Below are positions 27,030 to 39,915 of a stretch of 64,000 bases of DNA, in pieces; the stretch's first letter is position 1, and every line of letters starts with the position of its first letter. The position numbers and the translations under genes are program-made. Source of the DNA: Pseudomaricurvus alkylphenolicus (GTDB lineage Bacteria; Pseudomonadota; Gammaproteobacteria; Pseudomonadales; Cellvibrionaceae); NCBI RefSeq assembly GCF_011683955.1, contig NZ_JAAQPI010000003.1, positions 62,001-126,000 of the forward strand. Reading direction: 5' to 3'. The notes below the pieces were generated by a model. That model worked only from the letters and a program-made list of their open reading frames with translations. It made no database searches and was not told the origin of the DNA.

Positions 27030-28039
27030 AAACAAATCCTCACCGGAACAGTGAATAAATAAGCGCCTTTTGCTTCACAGCATTCGTAGGGTCGCCACAA
27101 GGTAAAGGCGTATCGGTTATCTTCAGAATGACGCCCTTGGGACCACGAAGTACTCAGTACATCGTTTTCACCAAAGGCATAACACTGCTCATCAACTTTT
27201 GGAGCCAGCATTTGCCATACCCCCGTACCCGGATCGTTCTCAACCAATTCACCCGGCAACCAGGTTCGGTTATAGCCATTACCATTTAGCGCGTTATAGA
27301 CATGAGGTTGACGAGTTTGAGTAACGATGTTGCCAGCTCGCTGGGCGACAACCGCAGCCGCTTTGGCATCATCCTTCTGATTGATAAATCCTGTGCGCGG
27401 CCAAACCGGCCCCCATTGTTGCTGGATGCCAGCGCCTACGACACGCCGACCAGGTAGCAGGTTTTGCAAGTACAACATCTCGGGTAAACCAAGACGCCAA
27501 GTCAGTGAATCCAGAGAAGAAAGCAGATAGGGATTGAAAGACTCGGCTTCGGAAGGGCAGTAATACCCTGTGTTGCCGATAAAGTCAGAAACTGAGGAGA
27601 ACGGGTGACCAATCGCGGTCACTTCTTTGAATCGCAGACTCTGATCAGTTGCTGGATTCCCGCCTTCAGTTCGATGTCCTCCCCCCACAAAGGCACCGTG
27701 AAAGGTGCTGACGATCCCACTGACTATTCCCGAATCTAACGAGCCAAATAGCGACTCCATTTCTTGCCAAGGATTTGTACCGGGTTCGTCGTAAACACTC
27801 ACCACCAAATCGGGGTTATAGTGTGCGACTCGGATACTGGTCTCAATAGAACATTCATAAATACTGCAACGCAGCCAGACACAGACGCCAGTAATGCAAT
27901 AGTTCAGGCAGGAACGATCCAATGTGATTGCGCCAACAATATCCGCAGTCGTTATCGTCGTCGGTTCCGCTTCAAAGGCATACCCCTTGTATCCCTGTAA
28001 CAGCAAGAATAGAACCATAACTTGAAAGACTCTATTCAT
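27026..28039 (-). CDS. ICE transfer protein, PFL_4710 (TIGR03756, TraU-like) family
   Basis: A 337-residue exported protein. A signal peptide is followed by a cysteine-rich N terminus (LDRSCLNYCITGVCVWLRCSIYECSIETSIRVAHYNPDLVVSVY), the hallmark of TraU-like proteins of mating-pair apparatuses, and further cysteines near the end (YECCEAKGAYLF). It acts in the periplasm during pilus or mating-pair assembly. It overlaps both neighbours in the operon. Confidence 0.88.
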   Translation of the reverse strand: MNRVFQVMVLFLLLQGYKGYAFEAEPTTITTADIVGAITLDRSCLNYCITGVCVWLRCSIYECSIETSIRVAHYNPDLVVSVYDEPGTNPWQEMESLFGSLDSGIVSGIVSTFHGAFVGGGHRTEGGNPATDQSLRFKEVTAIGHPFSSVSDFIGNTGYYCPSEAESFNPYLLSSLDSLTWRLGLPEMLYLQNLLPGRRVVGAGIQQQWGPVWPRTGFINQKDDAKAAAVVAQRAGNIVTQTRQPHVYNALNGNGYNRTWLPGELVENDPGTGVWQMLAPKVDEQCYAFGENDVLSTSWSQGRHSEDNRYAFTLWRPYECCEAKGAYLFTVPVRICL

Positions 28040-28517
28040 TGACAGTCACTCCGTGTTGATTTTCTCTCCAATGACGGTATTGATCGATTGCCTTGGCTAA
28101 ATCTGTTACCCCATAAATCACCGCCTGCTGATCAAAAATGATGACTGGGTAACGATCAAGACCATATGCCATCATCGTGCCCAGAGGGAGATACGCCTCA
28201 CGTAACTGCGCGTCCAGTTGAGCACGGCCAATTTCGGCTACCCTCTCCTCAATAACAGCGCGAGCACGCTTTTCTTCATTAGGTAATCCTTTACCCAATC
28301 GTACTTCGATAGACTGAACACTATCGAGATTAAGAATTGATAGTTCGGCTTGGTACCCAGGATACCCAAGACTATTCCAGTCTATGGGCTGAACTGATCG
28401 TTGATCGGACGTAATGGCAATAATGGTTTTAGGCAGATCATTGGTATCCGCTTTTGACCCTGTCGCGAAACTCAGGGTGCATACCATGAGTACAGCTTGA
28501 ATCCGTAATGTAGGCAC
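28032..28517 (-). CDS. ICE transfer protein, PFL_4709 (TIGR03757) family
   Basis: A 161-residue exported protein, first of block 3. The GTG start at 28517 has AGAGG seven bases upstream. A signal peptide ends near GSKADT. The thioredoxin-like layout YPVIIFDQQAVIYGVTDLAKAIDQYRHWR fits PFL_4709, a TrbC-F-type periplasmic protein. Its 3' end overlaps PFL_4710. The promoter for the block probably lies in 28518-28690, facing away from the ArsR gene. Confidence 0.82.
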   Translation of the reverse strand: MPTLRIQAVLMVCTLSFATGSKADTNDLPKTIIAITSDQRSVQPIDWNSLGYPGYQAELSILNLDSVQSIEVRLGKGLPNEEKRARAVIEERVAEIGRAQLDAQLREAYLPLGTMMAYGLDRYPVIIFDQQAVIYGVTDLAKAIDQYRHWRENQHGVTVNE

Positions 28518-28696
28518 AGTGCTTCCTCTGAATTTGTCGAATTAGTGACTACATGGTTACCCAGCCTCAGCAGTAGCACGACAGAAAAGCTTTCAGCACC
28601 AAAAGTAAGATTCAAGGGCGAAGGCACAAACGAGAACTAAGAAAGATTATTCCGACGCTATGGTTAAATTGAGCTTGACTAGACAGACATATCGTG

Positions 28697-28726
28697 CAAA
28701 CATATGAACACATATTCATTTGTTTG
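28697..28726. promoter_or_regulatory. ArsR/SmtB-type operator dyad
   Basis: CAAACATATGAA (28697-28708) and TTCATTTGTTTG (28715-28726) are inverted repeats with one mismatch in twelve, separated by CACATA. The length and ATATGAA core resemble SmtB/CzrA operators. It ends ten bases before the GTG start of the ArsR gene, so binding would block transcription. TTGACT at 28676-28681 could be the -35 element. Confidence 0.7.
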
Positions 28727-28735
28727 GATGTTATT

Positions 28736-29074
28736 GTGAAACCCGAAAGACGCCCCCTTAGCACGTTAGGTACAGAAGAAGCGGTATCGCAATTGGCTGA
28801 TTTGTTCCGCCTGATGGGGGATACCAGCAGGCTGCGTATTATTCTGGCCAGTTTGCATGAACCAATAAGCGTATCAGACATCGCCGAGAAGCTGGAACTT
28901 TCACAATCACTGGTTAGCCATCATCTGCGCCTGCTGCGAGCTGCCCGAGTCGTCCGTTCAGAACGGCGTGGAAAAAAGGTTTTCTACGTCGCGGCTGACG
29001 AGCATATTCAATGTGTGATTGAAGATATGGTGGCTCATATCGGGGAACCCGATCAAGCTGAGGGGGACGACTAA
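28736..29074 (+). CDS. ArsR/SmtB-family zinc-type metal repressor (CzrA-like)
   Basis: The GTG at 28736 is preferred because the operator covers the earlier ATG at 28694; this gives 112 residues. The winged helix is clear (VSDIAEKLELSQSLVSHHLRLLRAARVVRSERRGKKVFY). The last helix has D-x-H-(10)-H-x-x-E in ADEHIQCVIEDMVAHIGE, the alpha-5 zinc/cobalt site of CzrA/SmtB. The stop overlaps the next ATG as TAATG. It probably represses the whole CDF-czc group and lifts on Zn, Co or Cd. Confidence 0.85.
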   Translation: MKPERRPLSTLGTEEAVSQLADLFRLMGDTSRLRIILASLHEPISVSDIAEKLELSQSLVSHHLRLLRAARVVRSERRGKKVFYVAADEHIQCVIEDMVAHIGEPDQAEGDD

Positions 29075-29712
29075 TGCCAGGGTGTACAAACTGTCCGTCT
29101 GACACAGCAGCGGCAAGCAATACCATTGACCCGGTATTTCGCCGCGTATTATGGGTTGCACTTATTTCGAATGCAGCGATGTTTTTCGTTGAGATCACCG
29201 CCAGTCAGATTGGCGATTCGATCTCTCTGCAAGCCGATGCGTTGGATTTTTTTGGTGATGCGGCTAACTATGCAATTAGCCTATTTGTCTTGGGGATGGC
29301 TCTGCATCTGCGCGCCCGTGCCTCTTTATTCAAAGGTGCGACCATGGCTGCTTTTGGCCTTTGGGTGATTGGCAATGCCATTTATCGCGCATTGATCGGC
29401 AGTACGCCTGAAGCTTCGGTCATGGGAGCAGTGGCTATACTCGCACTGGCAGTCAATGTTGCTGTTGCGGTATTGCTGTACCGCTATCGCACAGGTGACA
29501 GCAATATGCGCTCTATATGGTTATGCAGTCGCAACGATGCCATTGGCAATATAGCGGTAATGATCGCTGCAGCGGGTGTCTTTGCAACATCTTCGCGCTG
29601 GCCCGACCTTATCGTCGCGGCGATCATAGCCAGCCTCAATTTCAGTGCGGCAATTCACGTTATACGCCTGGCGATTGGCGAGATGCGTGCAGAACCCGTC
29701 AAAACTGCGTAA
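29074..29712 (+). CDS. CDF-like cation transporter, membrane domain only
   Basis: A 212-residue protein with six hydrophobic helices and no C-terminal cytoplasmic domain. The metal-site aspartates appear as LQADALDFFGDA in helix 2 and CSRNDAIGNIAV in helix 5, the second pair being N-D rather than H-D. The N terminus has GCTNCPSD, two cysteines that could bind metal. It overlaps the ArsR gene by one base. This short form commonly accompanies CzrA-like regulators and czc genes. Confidence 0.82.
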   Translation: MPGCTNCPSDTAAASNTIDPVFRRVLWVALISNAAMFFVEITASQIGDSISLQADALDFFGDAANYAISLFVLGMALHLRARASLFKGATMAAFGLWVIGNAIYRALIGSTPEASVMGAVAILALAVNVAVAVLLYRYRTGDSNMRSIWLCSRNDAIGNIAVMIAAAGVFATSSRWPDLIVAAIIASLNFSAAIHVIRLAIGEMRAEPVKTA

Positions 29713-29723
29713 ACTGATAAATT

Positions 29724-30041
29724 ATGTCCAGACCGTTTATCTGCTATCTGTTTATCTTTTCGCTACTCTTTATGGGTATCGAAAGCGCTGTCGATATTGC
29801 TGGTGGTGAACATCCCCACGGGGACGAATATGCGCATGTCTTGGACAGCGATGACTCGCATTCATCTGATTCAACCACGGACAACGATCACTGCTCACAT
29901 TGCTGTCACGGTCATACCGGCAGCATTGCCGGTCATATCACCGTTCAGAGCGGTGATATGAATAGTCAACAGTTTGCACTTTACCAGCCACACGTCCTCA
30001 ACTTTTCCCAAGCACCACCCACTCCCCCGCCCAACGTATAA
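29724..30041 (+). CDS. Small secreted His-rich protein, CzcI-like
   Basis: A 105-residue protein with a signal-like N-terminal helix, a His/Asp/Ser-rich middle (HPHGDEYAHVLDSDDSHSSD, HCSHCCHGHTG) and a Pro-rich end (SQAPPTPPPNV). Its place just before czcC matches CzcI-type periplasmic regulators or metal chaperones. The identification is by position and composition. Confidence 0.6.
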   Translation: MSRPFICYLFIFSLLFMGIESAVDIAGGEHPHGDEYAHVLDSDDSHSSDSTTDNDHCSHCCHGHTGSIAGHITVQSGDMNSQQFALYQPHVLNFSQAPPTPPPNV

Positions 30042-30142
30042 ATCATTTCTGATCTTGATCAGCATACCTGCTGTTGCGGAGTGACCTTCGCTTGCAACAA
30101 CCGCGTGTGCACGAATATTCATGGAATATCGGACTATGATTT

Positions 30143-31453
30143 ATGCAAATACGAAACATTATTGCTGTCTTACTATTAGGTAGCCTATCCCTGGTGAGCT
30201 GGGCGGATTCGACTAAATCGCCCATGCAAAACACCGAACAAGTGTCGCGGCATATCAACACTTCTATAGCACTAACGCTGGAAGATGCCATCACCCGCAC
30301 CCTGAAAAACAACCCGCAGTTGTACCAATACCGTTTTCGCCAGCAAAGCCTTATAGCACAGCGCGAAACCAGCTCGCTTTCTCCTGCCCTTCAGTTGGGG
30401 CTGGAGGTCGAAAACGTAGCGGGCAGCGGGGAGTTTAATGAGGTTGACAGTGCGGAAACCACCCTTGCACTGTCTTCGGTGATTGAGCTGGGAGCCAAGG
30501 CACGATCACGGGCTGCGGTCATTGATGCCAGAGCCGACCGCCTGAATTTTGAGCGCCAGGCGGCAACGCTGGATGTACTCGGAGAATTAACGACAACGTT
30601 TATTCGCGCTCTTTCCACCCAAGAGAACATTGCTCTGGCAAAAGAGGCATTTGCGCTGTCAGAGCAAATGCTAAAAACCGTTAAACAGCGAGCGTCTAAA
30701 GGTGCTGCCCCTGAGGCGGAAGTGATGCGCGCTAAAGCAGCTCTCACTCGTACATTTATTCGACTGCAGGCATTGCGCAGCAGTTTTAAGCGCCAGAAGG
30801 TTACGTTAAGCAGCTTCTGGGGGGGCACCAATCCCCACTTTACTGAACTCAGCGGCAGCCTATCTGCGTTTGGCTCTTCGGATGATTTTGCCAGTTTATT
30901 GCAACGCGCCAAGCATTCCCCTGCCATTGCTATTTTTGCCAGTGAGGCTCGGTTAAAAGATGCTGAGGTCAAACTGGCTCAGGCACAAAGTCGCGTGGAC
31001 ATTGGCTGGCAGTTGGGTGTCAGGCGTTTCGAAGAAACAGATGACACTGCGTTAACGGCGGGTGTTTCGATTCCATTGTTCAGTGGTAAACGTAACCGTG
31101 GGGCCGTCGCCTCGGCGTTGGCCGAGCGCAATGCCGTGGACTACCAGCAAGCTGATGCCCAGCTCAGGTTACACAACCGCTTGTTCGCTGCCTATTCTCA
31201 GCGCGAAGAAAATAAGGCTGCAGTGAAGCAGTTCAGTTCACATGTCTTACCCGCGCTAGAGCAGGCATTGCGTTTGACACGCCAAGCCTATGAAAACGGT
31301 CGCTATCGCTATCAAGACTGGATTGCCGCACAGGAAGAGCTGCTTACTGCCAAGCAACAACATATTGAAGCCGCTACTGCAGCACAGCTCAATCAAGCAC
31401 TCATCGAGCAATTAATTGCAGAGCCACTGGCAACTAACGATTTATCTTATTAA
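30143..31453 (+). CDS. czcC: CzcC-type outer-membrane efflux protein
   Basis: A 436-residue TolC-family protein forming the outer-membrane part of the Czc pump. A signal peptide (end near SWADST) precedes two TolC-like helical repeats (SLSPALQLGLEVENVAGSGEF, TLALSSVIELGAKARSRAAVIDARADRLNFERQ), typical of CzcC rather than CusC. It is followed by czcB after 50 bases. Confidence 0.9.
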   Translation: MQIRNIIAVLLLGSLSLVSWADSTKSPMQNTEQVSRHINTSIALTLEDAITRTLKNNPQLYQYRFRQQSLIAQRETSSLSPALQLGLEVENVAGSGEFNEVDSAETTLALSSVIELGAKARSRAAVIDARADRLNFERQAATLDVLGELTTTFIRALSTQENIALAKEAFALSEQMLKTVKQRASKGAAPEAEVMRAKAALTRTFIRLQALRSSFKRQKVTLSSFWGGTNPHFTELSGSLSAFGSSDDFASLLQRAKHSPAIAIFASEARLKDAEVKLAQAQSRVDIGWQLGVRRFEETDDTALTAGVSIPLFSGKRNRGAVASALAERNAVDYQQADAQLRLHNRLFAAYSQREENKAAVKQFSSHVLPALEQALRLTRQAYENGRYRYQDWIAAQEELLTAKQQHIEAATAAQLNQALIEQLIAEPLATNDLSY

Positions 31454-31503
31454 CACAGCGTTTTGGCAAATAAACAGTTTGCCAAGAGCGACAGGAATTA
31501 ACG

Positions 31504-35650
<4,147 letters not shown>

Positions 35651-35659
35651 CCGTGAAAG

Positions 35660-35691
35660 CACACCCTCCTCCTGTGAGGGTGTGTAATTTT
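35660..35691 (+). terminator. Terminator of the czc operon
   Basis: CACACCCTC (35660-35668) pairs perfectly with GAGGGTGTG (35676-35684) around a 7-base loop, followed by TAATTTT. It starts 10 bases after the czcA stop. Confidence 0.7.
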
Positions 35692-35786
35692 CGACCTGCC
35701 CAAAGCAATAAGTAGACGTAATGGGTTTGATCCTCAACTACCATGACCACGGACAATGTGCACCGTGAGCGGGTCTAGATCAGATT

Positions 35787-36053
35787 CTACTTTCTCGTTT
35801 TCTTGAGCTTTTTGTAGTGATTGAGGACAGGCAGAAGCAATTTGTCGGGTGTAATGTTCAGCGCATCACACAATTTGATCAGTGTGAGAATAGATGGCAG
35901 CTTGTTGCCCGCTTCGACATCCTGCACATAGCGCAGTGTCATATTACCCTTTGTGGCAACTCCTTCCAGGGTTTCAGACGCCTGGCGACGCTGCTTAAGC
36001 AGGTTTTCACCGAAGGCTTTTTTGATTTCATCTCGCAAAGTCATACGCTCCAT
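35787..36053 (-). CDS. XRE-family regulator
   Basis: An 88-residue helix-turn-helix protein (LLKQRRQASETLEGVATKGNMTLRYVQDVEAGNKLPSILTLIKLCDAL) of the Cro/CI type. Two starts are possible, ATG at 36053 or 36044; GGAG lies only three bases before the second. One of two matching 18-bp operators overlaps the start and the other lies 45 bases upstream, so autorepression and control of the divergent lipoprotein-csrA pair are likely. Confidence 0.85.
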   Translation of the reverse strand: MERMTLRDEIKKAFGENLLKQRRQASETLEGVATKGNMTLRYVQDVEAGNKLPSILTLIKLCDALNITPDKLLLPVLNHYKKLKKTRK

Positions 36054-36061
36054 AGAGCGTA
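36044..36061. promoter_or_regulatory. XRE operator copy 1, overlapping the start codon
   Basis: TACGCTCC-AT-AGAGCGTA is an 8-2-8 dyad with one mismatch. It covers the start region of the XRE gene and matches the second copy at 36089-36106 in sequence and layout. Confidence 0.75.
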
Positions 36062-36088
36062 ATTGTTAAGTTTTACCAGCTTGACCTC

Positions 36089-36106
36089 TACGCTCTGTAG
36101 AGCGTA
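36089..36106. promoter_or_regulatory. XRE operator copy 2
   Basis: TACGCTCT-GT-AGAGCGTA is a perfect 8-2-8 dyad, 45 bases centre to centre from copy 1. A TATAAT at 36123-36128 on the plus strand lies 16 bases past it, so the operator would overlap the -35 region of the promoter for the lipoprotein and csrA genes. Confidence 0.8.
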
Positions 36107-36152
36107 AACTGAGATCCTGAGCTATAATGCGTCCAAACATCACTATAGGGAC

Positions 36153-36611
36153 ATGGAAATTGTGGACCGACTATTTGTAATCTCGCTTACTTTCTATTTC
36201 TTGACTGCATGCACTTCCATACCAATCAGCGAGCCGCTTAAACAAACCAAAGCAGACAACACCCTGGTTCAGTGGCAAGCATCAGAGCCTGTAACACGAT
36301 GTGAAGCAAGCACCATCACCGATTTTCGCTTTGTCCTCCACCATAATGGTGAGTGGCAAAGTACTGCAAAACTAAAAAACACTGATCTGCATAAATACCG
36401 CCCCTATTGGAACGACCACATTACCTTGAAATTCCTGAATGGCACGGAGCCAGCCGTAACACTCGATCTTTTCACGGAGAAAATGCGTGCAGCATCGATT
36501 CGCACCGTTGAGAAATCCGGTGTTTGGAAGGTCGGTTATGAACACTTTAACAAACTGCAATCAGCAACCGTTACCGTAGTGCATGACTGCGAAGGACTTT
36601 TGGAGGGGTAA
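36153..36611 (+). CDS. Lipoprotein, unknown
   Basis: A 152-residue protein with signal peptide and lipobox LTAC (Cys about residue 21). The mature part looks beta-rich ([34 protein letters not shown]). It lies two bases before csrA on the same strand and downstream of the divergent XRE operators. No family is recognised. Confidence 0.65.
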   Translation: MEIVDRLFVISLTFYFLTACTSIPISEPLKQTKADNTLVQWQASEPVTRCEASTITDFRFVLHHNGEWQSTAKLKNTDLHKYRPYWNDHITLKFLNGTEPAVTLDLFTEKMRAASIRTVEKSGVWKVGYEHFNKLQSATVTVVHDCEGLLEG

Positions 36612-36613
36612 GG

Positions 36614-36802
36614 ATGCTCATACTAACGCGAAGGATCGGCGAAACACTGATGATTGGTGACGATATCGAGGTTACCGTACTGGGAGTCAAAGGCAATCAA
36701 GTCCGCTTAGGAATCAAAGCCCCAAAAAATGTTAGGGTAAATCGTGAGGAAATTCACCAACGAATACAGCAAGAGAAATACGACGAGCCCCCTGATGAGT
36801 AG
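36614..36802 (+). CDS. csrA: CsrA/RsmA RNA-binding translational regulator
   Basis: A 62-residue protein of normal CsrA length: [34 protein letters not shown], then [16 protein letters not shown]. Leu4, Arg6-Arg7 and Arg44 of the RNA-binding surface are present. CsrA binds GGA motifs in hairpin loops over ribosome binding sites. Its own leader has three such motifs (AAGGAC, TTGGAG and AAGGATG at the start codon), suggesting autocontrol. It ends one base before the convergent VirB4 gene. A CsrA copy within the transfer region suggests post-transcriptional control of conjugation. Confidence 0.93.
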   Translation: MLILTRRIGETLMIGDDIEVTVLGVKGNQVRLGIKAPKNVRVNREEIHQRIQQEKYDEPPDE

Positions 36803-39556
36803 TCACAATTGCTGATCCTGCTCCGTCGAGTTCATACTGTCAGCAATAACAAATACTGCCTCTAACTCGGAACAATGCTGAGACCTCATAATTTCAGCCC
36901 GCTGCTGCTTTTCATGCTTTTCGGTCATGGCCAACGCCAAAGCTAACGGTGGCGGTACGTTTCTAAACAAGCACTGCAAGTTGTCCGATAACACAACACC
37001 TTCGGTATAGTTTCCAGGCTCCTTTTTTGCCGCGCGAAGCATACTTTTTTGCTCTTCGGTCAGGTCTTTAAAACGTGAAATTTGCTCAATTTCTTCCTTT
37101 GGACAGACCATAGCAACCCACCACTCGAACATGCTGAGCAGCTTTTTGGCGGCATCGGGAAAGTCTTCCAGATTTTGAGTGGCCAGCCATAACCAGGCAC
37201 CCAACTTTCGCCACATTTTCACGATCTTAACCAAGAAGATAGCTAACAAGGGGTTGGTGGTAATTAGGTGAGCCTCATCGCCCAGGACAAAAGTCGGACG
37301 ATGATCATATTGCTCACGCTCTACCACTCCGTTAATCTGATTCATCAGGCCCATAAACCCTAGGGCCAGCTGATCTTCATAACCTTCGTTAGCTAACAGG
37401 CCCATTTCCATAATAGTGACATCGGCCTCTGGCCAGGCTTTGCCCACGCGATTAAAAAAGTGCCCGGCAGTACCTGAACAATACAATGCCATTGCATCGG
37501 CCATATCTTTGGCGCGTTCTCGACGTTTCGGCGTGCTGGACTCTTCTACCGCTAACTTGTTCAATGCATCAACCACATCCTCGGTTAATACGATTTCTCG
37601 GCTGCCAGCCACTTGCTTCTCCTCCGCAGCGAGGATAATCGCCCTACGAATCGTTAGGCGATCAGCCCGTGTCATCACGGCCTCTTCCTTGCTATCCCCG
37701 CCGGTAATCATAATGCGGGCCTTCAATTCCATCTCGCCCAATAGATCACGTTCTTCGTCATCATCACTGTTATCCGAAGCATCCAAGGATGCCTCTTCAT
37801 AAGCTGAAGGCTCTTCATCAAACGACGCTTGCTGTGCCCGTTCCCTTTTGAGCATTTCATAGGCGTCAGAAAACGGAGGCAGGCTAACGTCTTCCTTGGG
37901 GTGAAGCGTTACCTGATTAACGCTCAGTCCGAAATATCGACAGTAATCCCCCAACAATTTAAACGAACCGCCCTTCTCTATAATGTAAATTCGCGCACCG
38001 TAGATCGCTGCGACCTGCAACAGGATGTACACCATTAATGCCGACTTACCAGAACCAGGAGGCCCCAGAACCAAACCAAAGGCATTCTTAGCCCGGTCCA
38101 GTTTGTTCAGCGGATCGAAGGTTAAAGGCTCGCCGCCTCGATTAAAGAAAACCAACCCCGGATGTCCAGTACCCCGGCTGCGACCGTAAAAAGGTAATAA
38201 CCTGGCGAGATCACTGGAAAACACCAGGCGACTCTTCTTGTTGACCTTTTCCCGCTTCGGCTCATAGTTCATGGGTAGCTGGCGAATATAGGTATCCAAC
38301 GGCAGCAACTCATCTTTCTCTCGAATGGGATGCAAACCATTGGCTAGTAACAATGCATTGACTTCATTGGTCTTCTTTTGCAAATCTGCGAGGGAATCGC
38401 CACGGGTGAACAGCGTTATAACAGTGGGTAATAGGTAATCCCCGTGAGACATCCACTTCAACGCTTCCTTGGCATCCTGCTCCGCCGCCATCGCTTCAGC
38501 CGTTTCACCCTTTGCTGAATTAAGTACTTGCACTACATGGTTTTCGACGAGGTCTTGTGGTTGAAGTGTCAAACATAAAGAGAGAATACTGCCCTCGGGC
38601 AGCTTATCGAACAACGCATACAGGTTATCGCCAACCTGTCGTTCGCCGGTGAAGTGGCCGGGAACAGGCTTTCTACGCAACGCATCCACGGTGATCGCTC
38701 TATGTGGCAAGTCATCGAAGTACCAAACACCATGACCGCCATCGGATGAGGGCTGAGAGAGAAACAACAGATCGGACAGGTCATGACTAAATACCCGATC
38801 CTTCCTTTCAGGAAGTGACATTAACTCAGTCAGCTTATCCAAATCTCCCTCCGTCACTTCAGCCTTTGGATTAAACCAACGCAATAACCAGGCATAGAGA
38901 TCATGGTCATCACATCGTCTAATACCAATGCCTGTGGCTGCCATCTGGGTGACAAAGCGTTCCGCGACCTGGTTGATCTCGGTAACGGGGTCGATATGTT
39001 CGTTATCGTTTAACTCTCTCCGGCGATACAAAAATACCCGCACTCGACGCACCTTTCCTCGCCAACTACCGCCCGTCACCGTGCTGTCTTCAAATAACCC
39101 GGTGCTCTGTGTCATACGCTTGAAATGCCTTTGCATACGGGCAACGAAATTGCTTGCCAATAATCGATGCTCTGATGTTTGCCTGCAATGGCTCTCTGCG
39201 TAGGTATTCAAAGATCGTGATAATACTGACAGTGAGTCTTCATCCGAGACAAAACACTGCAAGACGAAAGGATTATCGTGTGCAGGAATTGTGTGATTGA
39301 TACAGGTTTGTATATTGGCCTGGACTTCCTCCAAGAACGTGCTTGATCGTGCTTCAGTGGAAACACCGGTGATTTCAAACATCGCTGCAGCACTATAACT
39401 ATCTTCGAGGGTAAACGTCTCGGTCGCCTCATCGTAGTCTACCCACGGTAACCAATCGCTTAACGACGCGGAGTGACGATAGAGTGTATCCACATCAGCA
39501 TCCGTAATCACTGAACTACGGCTTGGTTGCTTGCCTATTAATTGCTTATCTGCCAT
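36803..39556 (-). CDS. VirB4-type conjugative transfer ATPase, PFL_4706 (TIGR03744) family
   Basis: From the ATG at 39556 it is 917 residues; the longer frame runs into the lipoprotein gene. Walker A is GPPGSGKS (about 498-505), and a late aspartate-rich VLGDEAHLI is Walker B. It contains the acidic insertion DASDNSDDDEERDLL. It is the cytoplasmic motor of the type IV secretion apparatus. It ends block 2, and its 3' end meets csrA tail to tail. Confidence 0.93.
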   Translation of the reverse strand: MADKQLIGKQPSRSSVITDADVDTLYRHSASLSDWLPWVDYDEATETFTLEDSYSAAAMFEITGVSTEARSSTFLEEVQANIQTCINHTIPAHDNPFVLQCFVSDEDSLSVLSRSLNTYAESHCRQTSEHRLLASNFVARMQRHFKRMTQSTGLFEDSTVTGGSWRGKVRRVRVFLYRRRELNDNEHIDPVTEINQVAERFVTQMAATGIGIRRCDDHDLYAWLLRWFNPKAEVTEGDLDKLTELMSLPERKDRVFSHDLSDLLFLSQPSSDGGHGVWYFDDLPHRAITVDALRRKPVPGHFTGERQVGDNLYALFDKLPEGSILSLCLTLQPQDLVENHVVQVLNSAKGETAEAMAAEQDAKEALKWMSHGDYLLPTVITLFTRGDSLADLQKKTNEVNALLLANGLHPIREKDELLPLDTYIRQLPMNYEPKREKVNKKSRLVFSSDLARLLPFYGRSRGTGHPGLVFFNRGGEPLTFDPLNKLDRAKNAFGLVLGPPGSGKSALMVYILLQVAAIYGARIYIIEKGGSFKLLGDYCRYFGLSVNQVTLHPKEDVSLPPFSDAYEMLKRERAQQASFDEEPSAYEEASLDASDNSDDDEERDLLGEMELKARIMITGGDSKEEAVMTRADRLTIRRAIILAAEEKQVAGSREIVLTEDVVDALNKLAVEESSTPKRRERAKDMADAMALYCSGTAGHFFNRVGKAWPEADVTIMEMGLLANEGYEDQLALGFMGLMNQINGVVEREQYDHRPTFVLGDEAHLITTNPLLAIFLVKIVKMWRKLGAWLWLATQNLEDFPDAAKKLLSMFEWWVAMVCPKEEIEQISRFKDLTEEQKSMLRAAKKEPGNYTEGVVLSDNLQCLFRNVPPPLALALAMTEKHEKQQRAEIMRSQHCSELEAVFVIADSMNSTEQDQQL

Positions 39557-39558
39557 TT

Positions 39559-39915
39559 CTATTCCCACCCTGCCTGTTCGCCCGGAGCCGCAATATGATC
39601 CTGGGTGTAAAGCCGGAAAAAAGTGCAATATCCAGGTACTGGGTGGCCTGCAGCAGTCAGGTGCCTAAAAACATACATTCGCAGTGTCGGATTAGGTAAC
39701 CACTGAAACTCTTCTTGTTCAGCATTGACCTCATCGCTGATTGCACGTTGTGGCCTAACCAGTTGTTCATCGTCAGCATATTGGAATTTTTCATCGTGAA
39801 TGCTTTTCATTGACGGCATGTCCGTACCAAATATTTTTGCCTTGGAACTGGCGCAACCAGACAATAGTCCGGTATTAATCCAAATCGTGATTAATATGAG
39901 AATTATTTTTCGCAT
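39559..39915 (-). CDS. Conjugative transfer lipoprotein, TIGR03751 family
   Basis: From the ATG at 39915, with AGGAG eight bases upstream, it is 118 residues with a lipobox LLSGCAS. FGTDMPSMKSIHDEKFQY and the tail VPGYCTFFRLYTQDHIAAPGEQAGW fit the TIGR03751 lipoprotein of GI-type clusters, a VirB7/TraV-like outer-membrane anchor. It overlaps the end of the PFL_4705 gene by 41 bases. Confidence 0.82.
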   Translation of the reverse strand: MRKIILILITIWINTGLLSGCASSKAKIFGTDMPSMKSIHDEKFQYADDEQLVRPQRAISDEVNAEQEEFQWLPNPTLRMYVFRHLTAAGHPVPGYCTFFRLYTQDHIAAPGEQAGWE

